The notes beneath the pieces were generated by a model that saw only the letters and a program-made list of their open reading frames with translations, was not told where the DNA came from and did not search any database. Positions 6,673 through 16,128 of a DNA stretch of 64,000 nt are shown here, piece after piece (the stretch's first letter is position 1; every line of letters begins with the position of its first letter). The position numbers and the translations under genes were made by a program. Origin of the DNA: an uncultured bacterium (GTDB taxonomy: Bacteria > Planctomycetota > UBA1135); the NCBI GenBank assembly GCA_937919925.1, contig CALFOT010000011.1, forward strand, positions 1 to 64,000. The letters are read 5' to 3'.

Positions 6673-9666
6673 ATGTGGAGAACTACCCTACACATGCAAG
6701 CACACTGCCCTACTTCTCTGTTCTACGGTCTTGCCGTTAGCACCCTGTTCCTAGCCTGTAGCACTCCAGGCGCGGTAACACCTTCGCAAAGCCCTGCCCC
6801 AACCGCAGAAAAATTAGTCCAAATCCAAGGCAATATTTTTACTGGGAGTAGTCAAGGCGATGCCAGCTTGGCGGTGGCCGCAGACGGCCGCACTGCTTTG
6901 GTGTGGAATAGTAAGCGCCAAGAGCGTGGTACCTTTGGTATTTTCGCGCGGCTGTTTGGTGCCGCGGGCCAGCCGCTGACTCAAGAATTGCATATCAACA
7001 GCTATTTGCCACAAGCACAGTGGCAGCCGGCTGTAGCCTTCAGTGCCGATTCCAATCTTTGGATAGCTTGGGAATCCTTCGGGCAAGATGGTTCCGGCGC
7101 TGGCCTGGTGGCGCGCAGCTTGGATGCTGCAGGTGCCCCACGCGGCAACGAAATTGCGATCAATGAACAACGCGAAGGTGATCAAAGCCAAGTGGTGCTC
7201 GTGGCCAGTGGCGCGGATGCCATGCTTGCTGTTTGGGCAAGCTACTTTCAAGCCGCTGACGGCAGCACGGTTGCCGGTCTACGCGCGCGGTTGTTAAACC
7301 CCGATGCGGCTCTTAGCGGCCAAGAAATTACCCTCAGTGATGTGGTGGGTGATCGTCGCCCCGCGATCTGTGCTTTACCCACTGGTGGCTTCTTCCTTAC
7401 TTGGACGCGCAACGTTGCTAACGAAAATCGTAACGCCATGATGGCGATGCTATTGCAAACTTCCGGTGCGCCATGCAGCCCGGCCTTCGAACTTGCCAGT
7501 GACCCCACGCGCGATCACGTCGAACCGGTGGTGACCGCCACCGCTGACGGCAACTTGGCGATTGCGTGGATGCGCCGCTGCGAAGATGGTTATGAAGTTG
7601 TCACGCGCCGCTTTGATGCCGCCGGCTTGGCATTAGGGGAAACGCAAGTTGTTGCCACCCCAAGTAACGGTTGGAAATCCGGGGTGTCCATTTGCGCCAC
7701 TTCAAATGGTGGTTTTGCCGTTGCCTACAACCAAGATGGTTGGATTTCAGAGAGTGCAACCGCGCGCCCCCAAGACCAGCGTTTGGTTTTGGCCAAGCGT
7801 TTTGCCGCAAATGGTTCTTGCATAGATGTAGAAGCCATCGTGCTCAGTGAACACGGGGAACTCGCCTGTTCCAGTGCAGCCACTCGTTTGGTTGCCGGCA
7901 CGGATGGGCGTATGGTTGCTTGCTTCGATGGTGATAGCGGCAATGGCGATGACTCGGCCGCCAACCTAGCCATACTGCTGCCGCCTGGAGTGCAATGGAA
8001 TCCACAGCCTCAGCCGGAAACACTTGTCGCCAGCGCAGAAATCACCGATGCCGATATGCTCCGCGCCAACCCACCGATTTGGGATCCAAACTGGGTACCG
8101 CAACAGCGCATGATCAGCCCTGCTGCTGCAAGTGGTGACTTTGGTTTCGAAGGTGTTCCTGGCACCGGCTGGACCCCACCCGATCCCGAGCTAGCCGTCG
8201 GCCCCAACGACATCATCGTCATGACCAATGGCAACATCAGCAATCTTTCCAAAGCCGGTACTCTGCAGTGGAGCGCCTTGATTGAAGGTAGTGGTTTTTG
8301 GGGTACGCTTGGTGCTGGCGGATTCGTGTTTGACCCCGAGTGCACTTGGGATCCTCATGCACAACGTTTTTTAGCGATGGCTTGCGAACGCACCAATAAT
8401 CGCAGTTACTTTTTATTCGCGATTTCAAAGGATGCTTCGCCGGGTACTGCCAACGATTGGTGGAAGTATCGCTGGGATGTCACCGCGATTTCTGGCAATG
8501 ATATTGATTCCCCCAACATGGCGGTCGGACCAGATTCCATCATGCTCACCGCCGATTTCTTTAGCCCCGATAAATACCTCATTTACATCGTGGACAAAAA
8601 TTCGGTGCTCAACGGTGGCGCCGCAATAACCGCGCATGAGTTGATTGTTGGCTCCAATCAACAATCCATGGGCGTTCCAGTGGTTTACGATAACGACCCC
8701 ACGCACTACATTCTGCAATCCACGGAGTACGGTAGTAATAACAGCGTCATTCTTCACGCTATTACCAACCCCTTTAGCGCCTACAACCGCACCACCACCA
8801 CTTTGACCGTGCCAACCTACACCTACCCTGGGCAACCGCCACAAAAGGGTTCGTCATCACGTCCGTTCTTGTTTGAACCACGTTTTTGGAGTGTGGCACA
8901 ACGCAACGGTTCGCTGTGGGCTGTGCACCATGTCAACACCGCTCGCGCGCGGGTGCGCTGGTATGAGATTGCCCTCAACAACTGGCCGAGCGCAGGCGCG
9001 CCGTCGCTTGCGCAAAATGGCGAGATTGATTTAGGTGGCAACATCCACACCTTCTTTCCGAGCATTCATGTCGACGCCGCCTCGAATGTTGCCATCACTT
9101 TTGCGCGGTCGGCAGCGAATGAATACATCTCGATGGGACGCTCCATCCGCGCTGCTAGCGATGCTCCAAACACCATGCGCCCGGCGCAAGTCGTGCAAAC
9201 ATCTACCAACGCCCATACTTCCGGACGTTGGGGTGACTACAGTGGCACCCAAAATGATCCAGGAATTGTGGGCACTTTCTGGGGCCACCACGAATTCAAT
9301 AACGGCGGCCTTTCCTCGTGGCGCACTTGGGTAGCGCAGTACGTGATGCGCAACGAGCCGTTCTTGTTGGCGCCGGTGACTTTAACTGCTGGCGGCATGA
9401 ATCACGTGACAGTCAGTGGTGCCACGCCGCTTGGCCGAGTCTACTTCGCTTACAGCGCCACGGGCACCGCCCTGGCGGAAACCGCAGCCCTGAGTACTAC
9501 GTTGAGCATTGAAAACCCTGTCTTAGCTGGTGCACGTACTGCGGACGCCGCCGGCAATGCCACCTTAAACCAGTTCGTGCCTGCCGTTTTTGCCGGCCGC
9601 ACGGTTTGGGTGCAAGCTGCCGAGAGTGGTCACACAACGAACTGGGTGCAGGTGCTCATTCAGTAA
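6673..9666 (+). CDS. Large lipoprotein with seven propeller-like repeats; function unknown
   Basis: 997 residues from the ATG at 6673, which has AAGGA about 12 bases upstream and avoids overlap with the divergent gene. The N-terminus ends in a lipobox-like LFLACS. Roughly residues 40-430 hold about seven repeats of 50-60 residues, each with a pattern like DGRTALVW or DGNLAIAW followed by a strand ending in ARLF or TRRFDAAG, as in a seven-bladed beta-propeller. The second half (from about residue 500; LAVGPNDIIVMTNG, FDPECTWDPHAQRF, WGDYSGTQNDP) is another beta-rich domain with no catalytic motif I recognise. A surface or periplasmic binding role is possible but not shown. Confidence 0.75.
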   Translation: MWRTTLHMQAHCPTSLFYGLAVSTLFLACSTPGAVTPSQSPAPTAEKLVQIQGNIFTGSSQGDASLAVAADGRTALVWNSKRQERGTFGIFARLFGAAGQPLTQELHINSYLPQAQWQPAVAFSADSNLWIAWESFGQDGSGAGLVARSLDAAGAPRGNEIAINEQREGDQSQVVLVASGADAMLAVWASYFQAADGSTVAGLRARLLNPDAALSGQEITLSDVVGDRRPAICALPTGGFFLTWTRNVANENRNAMMAMLLQTSGAPCSPAFELASDPTRDHVEPVVTATADGNLAIAWMRRCEDGYEVVTRRFDAAGLALGETQVVATPSNGWKSGVSICATSNGGFAVAYNQDGWISESATARPQDQRLVLAKRFAANGSCIDVEAIVLSEHGELACSSAATRLVAGTDGRMVACFDGDSGNGDDSAANLAILLPPGVQWNPQPQPETLVASAEITDADMLRANPPIWDPNWVPQQRMISPAAASGDFGFEGVPGTGWTPPDPELAVGPNDIIVMTNGNISNLSKAGTLQWSALIEGSGFWGTLGAGGFVFDPECTWDPHAQRFLAMACERTNNRSYFLFAISKDASPGTANDWWKYRWDVTAISGNDIDSPNMAVGPDSIMLTADFFSPDKYLIYIVDKNSVLNGGAAITAHELIVGSNQQSMGVPVVYDNDPTHYILQSTEYGSNNSVILHAITNPFSAYNRTTTTLTVPTYTYPGQPPQKGSSSRPFLFEPRFWSVAQRNGSLWAVHHVNTARARVRWYEIALNNWPSAGAPSLAQNGEIDLGGNIHTFFPSIHVDAASNVAITFARSAANEYISMGRSIRAASDAPNTMRPAQVVQTSTNAHTSGRWGDYSGTQNDPGIVGTFWGHHEFNNGGLSSWRTWVAQYVMRNEPFLLAPVTLTAGGMNHVTVSGATPLGRVYFAYSATGTALAETAALSTTLSIENPVLAGARTADAAGNATLNQFVPAVFAGRTVWVQAAESGHTTNWVQVLIQ

Positions 9667-9723
9667 GGCGACTCAGTAAGGCTAATTTTGTAAGTTCTGT
9701 GGGGGTGGATGGCCGAAACCGGA

Positions 9724-12246
9724 TCAAGCCATGACGAAGTTCACCATCCGCCCAGGCACCACAATCACCTTACGGATCTCACCTTCCAGTAGCTCCGCAA
9801 GCGCACCACGGGCAGCCGCTTCGAGGTCGTCACGATTACAATCCGTAGCAACGACCGCACGGGCGCGTAACTTGCCGTTGATTTGCACCGGTATCTCGAT
9901 GGTGTCGGCAACCAACTTAGAGGGATCAAAACTAGGCCACGACGCAAACGCGAGCTCGCTGGGTTGCGCCGTATCGCACCACAGTTGCTCCGCTAAGTGC
10001 GGCGCAAACGGCTCCAGCAAAATGCAGAAACTCGCCGCCTGGGCGCTGGTTAACGGCAGTTTTACTTTAGTTGCGGTATTGATAAATTCCATCATCGCGG
10101 CAATCCCAGTGTTGTAGCCCATTGCTTCTAAATCGCCGCCAACCTTCTTGATGCAGCGATGTAAGGCGCACTCTATGTCCACGTTTTCTTCACTGCCGAT
10201 GCCTCGCTCAAACACCCGCCAGGTGCGTTGTAGAAAGCGGAATACGCCAGGTAAATCGCGTGGGTTCCATGGTGCACTGGCCGTGACTGGCCCCATGAAA
10301 GCTTCGTACAAGCGCAAAGTATCGGCGCCGTATTCGCGAATCACATCATCTGGATTGATGACATTACGCAACGCCTTCGACATCTTGGCGGTCAACTGCT
10401 CCACCACTTCCCCGCTTTCACGAATGAAATAAGTGCCGTCTTCCTTGGCTTCGACTTCGTTCACTGGAATCAGCACACCGCGGGAATCTTTGAAGGCAAA
10501 ACTTTGCACCATGCCTTGGTTGACCAATTTTTGAAACGGCTCCGAGTGGCTCACCAACCCGCAGTCGAATAGGACTTTGTGCCAGAAACGCGCATACAGC
10601 AAGTGCAACACCGCGTGTTCGGCGCCGCCGACATACAAGTCCACTGGCATCCAATAATCTTCCTTCGCGCGATCCCAAGCAGCACCGCTGTTGTGTGGAT
10701 CCAAGAAACGCAAGTAGTACCAACATGAACCCGCCCATTGCGGCATCGAGTTGACTTCGCGTTTCCACGTCTTGCCGTCTTGATCCACCACCGTGATCCA
10801 ATCCGTTGCGCGCGCCAACGGTGGCTCGCCTCCCGCCGACGGCGTGAAGTCATCCAACTCGGGCAAGGAAACCGGCAAGTCTTCATCGGCGGCCAAGGAA
10901 ATGGTGCCGGTACGTTCACCCGCGGCATTCATCTCGTGCAAAATTGGAAAGGGTTCGCCCCAGTAACGCTGCCGGCTAAACAACCAATCGCGTAAACGGA
11001 AGTTCACCTTACCGGTGCCTAAACCGTTCTCCTCCAACCAAGCGATCATCGCTGGAATAGACTCATCTTTGCGCATGCCGTTCAAGAAATCGGAGTGGAC
11101 CATTTTGTCCCCATCCAAAATTTGGCGGATCTCTAAATCGTATTTGCAAGCGAACTCGCGATCGCGCTCATCGCCATCCGGCACGCACATGATGGCGCCA
11201 GTGCCATAACTCATCAGCACATAATCTGCGGTCCAAATAGGAATCAAGTGCCGTGGATCACCTTTTGGAAATACCGGGTTCTGCGCATAAGCACCAGTGA
11301 ACACTCCTGTTTTATCCTTTTGCAGCTCGGCGCGTTCCAACTCCGACTTGCGCGTGGCAAGTTCGCGATACTCCGCGATGGCAGCCGCATGTTCGGGCGC
11401 AGTAATCGCATCCACTAGCGGATGCTCTGGTGACAACACGCAAAAAGTTGCGCCAAACAAAGTATCTGGGCGCGTGGTGAAGACCGTGAACGGTGCACCC
11501 ACCGCGGTGCCGTCGGCACAAGCTGGTTGGAAGTGCAACTCGGCACCTTCGGAGCGACCGATCCATTCGCGTTGCATGGCCTTCACCGAATCTGGCCAAT
11601 CCAAGCCTTGCAAATCCGCCAACAAACGATCTGCATATTGGGTGATGCGCAACATCCATTGACGCAACGGCTTCTTCACGCACTCAAAACTACCGCGCTC
11701 CGAGCGCCCATTGATGACTTCTTCGTTGGCTAAAACCGTGCCGAGTTGTTCACACCACCACACGGGCACTTCCGATTGATAAGCCAAGCCCTTGTTGTAA
11801 AGCTGCTTGAAAATCCATTGCGTCCAACGATAGTAGTTTGGATCGGTGGTGTTGATCTCGCGGGACCAGTCATAGCTAAAACCCAAAGCCTGCAGTTGGC
11901 TGCGGAAATTATTGACGTTGGCCTCGGTGGTCACGGCGGGGTGCGTGCCAGTCTGAATGGCATATTGTTCGGCCGGCAAACCAAAAGCATCCCAACCCAT
12001 AGGATGCAGCACGTTGAAGCCGCGGTGGCGTTTGTAGCGCGCGGTGATATCCGTGGCGGTGTAGCCCTTGGGGTGCCCGACGTGCAAACCAGCGCCGGAG
12101 GGATAAGGAAACATATCCAGCACGTAATACTTAGGCTTGGAGGCGTCAAAACCCGCGTCACCAGGCCCCAGCGTGCAGAAGGTGTTCTTTTCCTGCCAGG
12201 CGGCCTGCCAGCGGGCTTCGATTGCTTTGAAATCGTACTCAGACAT
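9724..12246 (-). CDS. leuS: Leucyl-tRNA synthetase
   Basis: 840 residues from the ATG at 12246 (MSEYDFKAIEARWQ), the normal bacterial start; an in-frame ATG at 12366 would add 40 unconserved residues. The class I signature is PYPSGAGLHVGHPKGY. The CP1 editing domain is present (TTRPDTLFGATFCVLSPEHP, YGTGAIMCVPDGDERDREFA). The second class I signature reads KMSKA instead of KMSKS. The C-terminal anticodon-binding domain ends normally. It charges tRNA-Leu with leucine. In the editing block the usual HDxRD reads GDERD. A TAGAAT box lies at 12294-12299, leaving a leader of about 40 bases. Confidence 0.97.
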   Translation of the reverse strand: MSEYDFKAIEARWQAAWQEKNTFCTLGPGDAGFDASKPKYYVLDMFPYPSGAGLHVGHPKGYTATDITARYKRHRGFNVLHPMGWDAFGLPAEQYAIQTGTHPAVTTEANVNNFRSQLQALGFSYDWSREINTTDPNYYRWTQWIFKQLYNKGLAYQSEVPVWWCEQLGTVLANEEVINGRSERGSFECVKKPLRQWMLRITQYADRLLADLQGLDWPDSVKAMQREWIGRSEGAELHFQPACADGTAVGAPFTVFTTRPDTLFGATFCVLSPEHPLVDAITAPEHAAAIAEYRELATRKSELERAELQKDKTGVFTGAYAQNPVFPKGDPRHLIPIWTADYVLMSYGTGAIMCVPDGDERDREFACKYDLEIRQILDGDKMVHSDFLNGMRKDESIPAMIAWLEENGLGTGKVNFRLRDWLFSRQRYWGEPFPILHEMNAAGERTGTISLAADEDLPVSLPELDDFTPSAGGEPPLARATDWITVVDQDGKTWKREVNSMPQWAGSCWYYLRFLDPHNSGAAWDRAKEDYWMPVDLYVGGAEHAVLHLLYARFWHKVLFDCGLVSHSEPFQKLVNQGMVQSFAFKDSRGVLIPVNEVEAKEDGTYFIRESGEVVEQLTAKMSKALRNVINPDDVIREYGADTLRLYEAFMGPVTASAPWNPRDLPGVFRFLQRTWRVFERGIGSEENVDIECALHRCIKKVGGDLEAMGYNTGIAAMMEFINTATKVKLPLTSAQAASFCILLEPFAPHLAEQLWCDTAQPSELAFASWPSFDPSKLVADTIEIPVQINGKLRARAVVATDCNRDDLEAAARGALAELLEGEIRKVIVVPGRMVNFVMA

Positions 12247-12260
12247 CAGTTTCGCCACTT

Positions 12261-12279
12261 CCAGCCCGTCATGGGCTGG
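12261..12279 (-). promoter_or_regulatory. Hairpin in the leuS leader
   Basis: A perfect seven-base-pair stem (CCAGCCC/GGGCTGG) with a five-base loop lies between the TAGAAT box (12294-12299) and the leuS ATG (12246). It may affect transcript stability or translation; no T-box features are visible. Confidence 0.35.
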
Positions 12280-12392
12280 CAAGAGGAAGGCAGATTCTAT
12301 CCGCAAAATGGGCTTGGACGATACGCTAAGCGCCGTTACACTTTTTCGCCCGGGTGTGTCGACCAACCGATCACACTCTTTTGGATGAACAA

Positions 12393-12468
12393 GGGGCCAT
12401 AGCTCAGTTGGTAGAGCGCTACACTGGCAGTGTAGAGGTCAGGGGTTCGACTCCCCTTGGCTCCACCA
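12393..12468 (+). tRNA. tRNA-Ala (anticodon GGC), CCA encoded
   Basis: Complete 76-base cloverleaf: acceptor GGGGCCA/TGGCTCC, D arm GCTC...GAGC, anticodon stem CTACA/TGTAG with loop CTGGCAG (anticodon GGC), T arm AGGGG-TTCGACT-CCCCT and an encoded CCA. The anticodon reads GCC/GCU alanine codons. It ends 27 bases before lysS on the same strand, so the two could be co-transcribed. Confidence 0.97.
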
Positions 12469-12495
12469 TCCATTCTCCTCCAACCCGTTCCGTAG

Positions 12496-14055
12496 ATGGC
12501 TGATTTTTTCCATCCCGACCGGCTGCAGAAACTGGAGGATCTTAAGGCCTCCGGCGCCGACCCATACCCGGCTCAGGCCGCATTTGCTCCCATTGATGGT
12601 GTTACGGCCACCTCTGGCCCTAAACGTGAGCTAGCCGCCGCTCTTCTGGCCCAGGCTGAAGAACGCCAAGGCGAAACCGTGCTGATTTACGGCCGCGTGT
12701 TAGGCCGGCGTGGTTACGGCAAGTTGGCTTTCTTGGATGTGTGCGATCAAAGTGGCCGCATCCAAGCTTGTATGCAAAAGGATTTAGTTCTGCCGGCAGA
12801 ATTTGAGCATCTGAAGCAACTGAATCTTGGCGATATTATTGCCGTGGAAGGCGAGCTCTCCAAAACCAAAGTTGGCGAACCTACGGTATTCGGCACCCGC
12901 TTTCGGATTTTGACCAAGGCGCTGGAAAATCCACCGGAAAAGTTTCACGGCCTCGCCGATGCCGAACTGCGCGCCCGCCGTCGTTATGTCGATCTGTTTG
13001 CCAACCAGGAGGTGCGCGACAGTTTCTTCAAACGCTCCGCCATCATCCAAGCAATGCGCGAGGTATTTTTGGCGCGTGCTTACACCGAAGTCGATACGCC
13101 GGTGTTGCACCCAATTTACGGCGGTGCCAACGCCAAACCATTTTCTACTCACCACAACGCTTTGGATATGCAGTTGTTTCTGCGCATTGCGCCGGAGCTG
13201 TACCTGAAACGTTTGTTGGTGGGTGGCATGGAGCGCGTTTTCGAATTTGCGCGCGTGTTCCGCAATGAAGGGCTGTCTATGCGCCACAACCCCGAGTTCA
13301 CAATGGTCGAGTTTTACGAGGCCTACAGTGACGTCTACGGCATGATGGAGTTGACCGAACAGTTGGTGGTTGCCGCTGCACGCGCGGCTGGTTGCGAGCA
13401 GCAAGATGGCAGCTTAAAAACCATTTTCCGTGATGAGGAATTCCAACTCTCACCACCGTTTGCGCGGGTTACTTATGCCGACGTGTTCTTAGAACATGTG
13501 GGTTGTGCGGCTACGGATCGTGTTGGGTTGCCGGCAAAAATGGCCGATCATGGTATTCAGGTTGCCAATAGCAGCGAGTATGCGTGGTGGAAAGCGGTGA
13601 ACGATTTGTTCGAAGAATTGGTCGAGCCCCATTTACGCGGACCGATTTTCGTTCATGACTACCCCGCTGCGATTTGCCCGTTGGCCAAACCGCTGGCATC
13701 CGATCCCACTTGGGCAGGGCGCTTTGAATTTTTCTTGGGCGGCATGGAGTTAGCGAATGCATTCAGCGAGCTAAATGATCCACAACTGCAACTGGCCAAG
13801 TTTGAAGAACAAGTTGTGGATAAGGATCCGGAATCCCCTAACCAGGTGGATATGGATTACGTGCGTGCGCTTGCTTACGGCTTGCCACCTGCGGGCGGCT
13901 GCGGCATTGGCGTCGACCGGCTCATCATGGTGTTGCTCGGCAAAGACACTATTCGCGATGTCCTGCTGTTTCCGCATATGCGCCCCGAAAAAGATTTCGG
14001 TGGCGCGGCGGCGAGCACGGACGAGCCCCTGGTGAAAACGGGTGATCCCAGCTAG
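12496..14055 (+). CDS. lysS: Lysyl-tRNA synthetase, class II
   Basis: 519 residues, usual length. The N-terminal OB-fold (about residues 55-150, with VLGRRGYGKLAFLDVCD) binds the anticodon. The class II core follows: motif 1 around EVDTPVLHPIYGGANAKPF, motif 2 FEFARVFRNEG with RHNPEFTMVEFYEAY, and motif 3 GGCGIGVDRLIMVLLG. It charges tRNA-Lys in the cytoplasm. The start at 12496 is 27 bases after tRNA-Ala, and no clear ribosome-binding site is visible. Confidence 0.97.
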   Translation: MADFFHPDRLQKLEDLKASGADPYPAQAAFAPIDGVTATSGPKRELAAALLAQAEERQGETVLIYGRVLGRRGYGKLAFLDVCDQSGRIQACMQKDLVLPAEFEHLKQLNLGDIIAVEGELSKTKVGEPTVFGTRFRILTKALENPPEKFHGLADAELRARRRYVDLFANQEVRDSFFKRSAIIQAMREVFLARAYTEVDTPVLHPIYGGANAKPFSTHHNALDMQLFLRIAPELYLKRLLVGGMERVFEFARVFRNEGLSMRHNPEFTMVEFYEAYSDVYGMMELTEQLVVAAARAAGCEQQDGSLKTIFRDEEFQLSPPFARVTYADVFLEHVGCAATDRVGLPAKMADHGIQVANSSEYAWWKAVNDLFEELVEPHLRGPIFVHDYPAAICPLAKPLASDPTWAGRFEFFLGGMELANAFSELNDPQLQLAKFEEQVVDKDPESPNQVDMDYVRALAYGLPPAGGCGIGVDRLIMVLLGKDTIRDVLLFPHMRPEKDFGGAAASTDEPLVKTGDPS

Positions 14056-14081
14056 ATATCGCATGAGCCACGCTGGCGGAC

Positions 14082-14096
14082 TAGACTTCTAGCGTG
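14082..14096 (+). promoter_or_regulatory. Leaderless-type promoter before a GTG start (TAGACT-N6-GTG)
   Basis: TAGACT at 14082-14087 is followed by six bases and the GTG at 14094. The spacing matches the leaderless pattern seen at several other first genes in this window and supports the GTG as the true start. Confidence 0.45.
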
Positions 14097-15422
14097 GCGC
14101 GCCTCGCCCTCTCCTACCTGTTCAAGCGGCCAGTTCAGCTTTTAGCTGTGCTTGGCGTGGCAATCGGCTTGATGGCGTTGTTGTCGGTGCTGGCAGTAAT
14201 GAACGGCCTCATCGAGATGAACCGCGATTCCATCCGCGGACCGCTCAGTGATTTGCTGCTGATTCCTGCAGTCACCGCCGATTTACCGCGCTGGCAAGAC
14301 TATCAAGAAGCGCTCGAAGGAGTGCCAGAAATCGCTGCCTTCGCACCGCACTTGGTGGCCTACGCGATGTTTTCGCAACCTTACAGCCAAATCAGTAGCC
14401 AATACAGTGGCATACAGATTATTGGCATCGATCCAGAACGCGAAGCGAAGGTCAATGATTTCAGCGCCATCCTGGCCAGCGCAGTGGCCCACCCCACCCA
14501 GGATGTCGCCGATCCCTTTGCCACCAACGGCGATTTGTTTGCGCCGCCCGGCGTCCTGGTCAGTGATGATTTTATGCACCTGCTGGTCAGCTCTTTTGGC
14601 GGCAAGCGCATGCCCATTTTGAAGTTGGGCGCATTGCCGGCAGTATTGCCCGCAGCCGGTGAAGAACTGCAACCGCATAACACCGAGGTGCAGGTGGCGG
14701 CAACTTTTGCTGCGCGGGATTTTCGATCCTCACTGGATCGCGTTTACATGCGCCGCACCGGGCGGAATAGTTTGCACTATGATTTGCTCGGTTCCGAAGC
14801 TGCGGATTTCACTGAAATTTTGCTGCAACTACAAGACGGAGTCAGTTTTGCGCAAGGGAAATCGGCAGTGTTGGCTGCGCTTGCCAAGGCCAAACTTCCA
14901 CCCGTCGGCGGTAGCCAAGGTGGCTCCATCGAAACTTGGGAAGAACGCGCCGGCTCTCTCCTCGACGCCATCGAAAATGAGCGCCGCATTACAACGCTAG
15001 TGTTGTTCTTCATTGTGGTCGTCGCAGCCTTTGGTTTATTCACCACCATCTCGGCCTTGGTACGCGAAAAAATACGTGACTTGGGGGTGCTCGCCGCCAT
15101 TGGGTTTAGCCCTTTGCGCCGCGGTTTATTGCTACTCACCACCGGAGCTACCGCAAGTGCGCTGGGCTGTATCCTCGGTTATTGGGGTGCGCGTGCTTTG
15201 GTGGCGAATCGTGTCGAGTTGGAAGACTGGGTGTTCGAGCACTTTCATGTCCGTGTGTTCGATCCCAATTTGTACGTCGTAGATGCGCTCCCCGCGCAAT
15301 GGGATGCCAGCAGCGCTTTAGGCCTCACTAGCGCCACTTTTGTGATTGGTGTGTTGTTTACCGCTATTCCGGCCATCCGAGCGGCCCTGTTTTCTCCAGT
15401 AAAAGCATTGCGCTATGAATGA
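14094..15422 (+). CDS. FtsX/LolC-E-type ABC transporter permease (first subunit)
   Basis: 442 residues with a GTG start. One N-terminal membrane helix (about 14-38), a large periplasmic domain (about 45-295) and three C-terminal helices (about 300-322, 343-367, 405-428) give the LolC/E and MacB topology. The cytoplasmic loop EKIRDLGVLAAIGFSPLRRG is the coupling segment typical of FtsX-like permeases. It heads an operon and overlaps the ATPase gene by eight bases. With its partner it probably extracts a lipid-linked substrate, possibly lipoproteins, from the inner membrane; the substrate is inferred from family only. Confidence 0.85.
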   Translation: MARLALSYLFKRPVQLLAVLGVAIGLMALLSVLAVMNGLIEMNRDSIRGPLSDLLLIPAVTADLPRWQDYQEALEGVPEIAAFAPHLVAYAMFSQPYSQISSQYSGIQIIGIDPEREAKVNDFSAILASAVAHPTQDVADPFATNGDLFAPPGVLVSDDFMHLLVSSFGGKRMPILKLGALPAVLPAAGEELQPHNTEVQVAATFAARDFRSSLDRVYMRRTGRNSLHYDLLGSEAADFTEILLQLQDGVSFAQGKSAVLAALAKAKLPPVGGSQGGSIETWEERAGSLLDAIENERRITTLVLFFIVVVAAFGLFTTISALVREKIRDLGVLAAIGFSPLRRGLLLLTTGATASALGCILGYWGARALVANRVELEDWVFEHFHVRVFDPNLYVVDALPAQWDASSALGLTSATFVIGVLFTAIPAIRAALFSPVKALRYE

Positions 15423-16128
15423 TTCCACCTCTGCTTTACATCCAGTTCTACTGGCTAAGGATTTGCGCAAAAGTTACCGCGTCGGCAGTAGTCGCTTGGA
15501 AGTGTTGCGCGGCGTATCGCTGGCTTTACACAGCGGCCAGGTAGCGGCACTCATGGGTTCCTCCGGCTCGGGGAAATCCACCTTGCTGCAGTTGCTAGGC
15601 TTAATGGACCACTCAGACAGCGGCTCTATTTTGCTGCGCGGCCGCCGCATCGATCATCGTAGTGCTGGTGCTTCCGCACGGATTCGCGCCAGTGAAATTG
15701 GCTTTGTCTTCCAACAGTTTCAACTGATTCACGAGTTATCGGCATTGGAAAATGTGCTGCTGCCACGCCGTATTGCGCGGGGCCTGTCGTGGTTTTCTGC
15801 GCGTGGCGAAGAAAAGCGTAAGGCCAAGCAACTGCTGATCGATGTGGGTCTTGGCGCGCGCCTACGCCATCGCCCCAATCAACTTTCTGGTGGTGAGCAA
15901 CAGCGCGTGGCCATTGCACGTGCCTTGATCTCTTCGCCGCCATTATTGCTGGCTGATGAACCCACCGGCAACTTGGATCGTCAAACCGGCAGCGAAGTTT
16001 TGCAACTGCTCCTGAAAATGGCGCGCGAACGCGGCGCCGCCATCCTGTTGGCCACCCACGATCCCGCCATTGCGGCTTCGTGTGAACAACAGTTTCAACT
16101 CGAGGATGGAGCCCTCGTTACTCCATGA
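15415..16128 (+). CDS. LolD/MacB-type ABC transporter ATPase
   Basis: 237 residues with all ABC motifs: Walker [10 protein letters not shown] (48-56), Q-loop FVFQQFQL, signature [15 protein letters not shown], Walker [13 protein letters not shown] and a switch histidine in ATHDP. The sequence type is LolD/FtsE. The start overlaps the end of the first permease and the stop overlaps the start of the second permease (ATGA), so the three genes are translationally coupled and encode one complex. Confidence 0.92.
   Translation: MNDSTSALHPVLLAKDLRKSYRVGSSRLEVLRGVSLALHSGQVAALMGSSGSGKSTLLQLLGLMDHSDSGSILLRGRRIDHRSAGASARIRASEIGFVFQQFQLIHELSALENVLLPRRIARGLSWFSARGEEKRKAKQLLIDVGLGARLRHRPNQLSGGEQQRVAIARALISSPPLLLADEPTGNLDRQTGSEVLQLLLKMARERGAAILLATHDPAIAASCEQQFQLEDGALVTP

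Noticed and set aside
12784..13404. 206-residue antisense ORF in lysS
   Set aside because: It lies opposite the highly conserved class II core, so selection on lysS explains the open frame.
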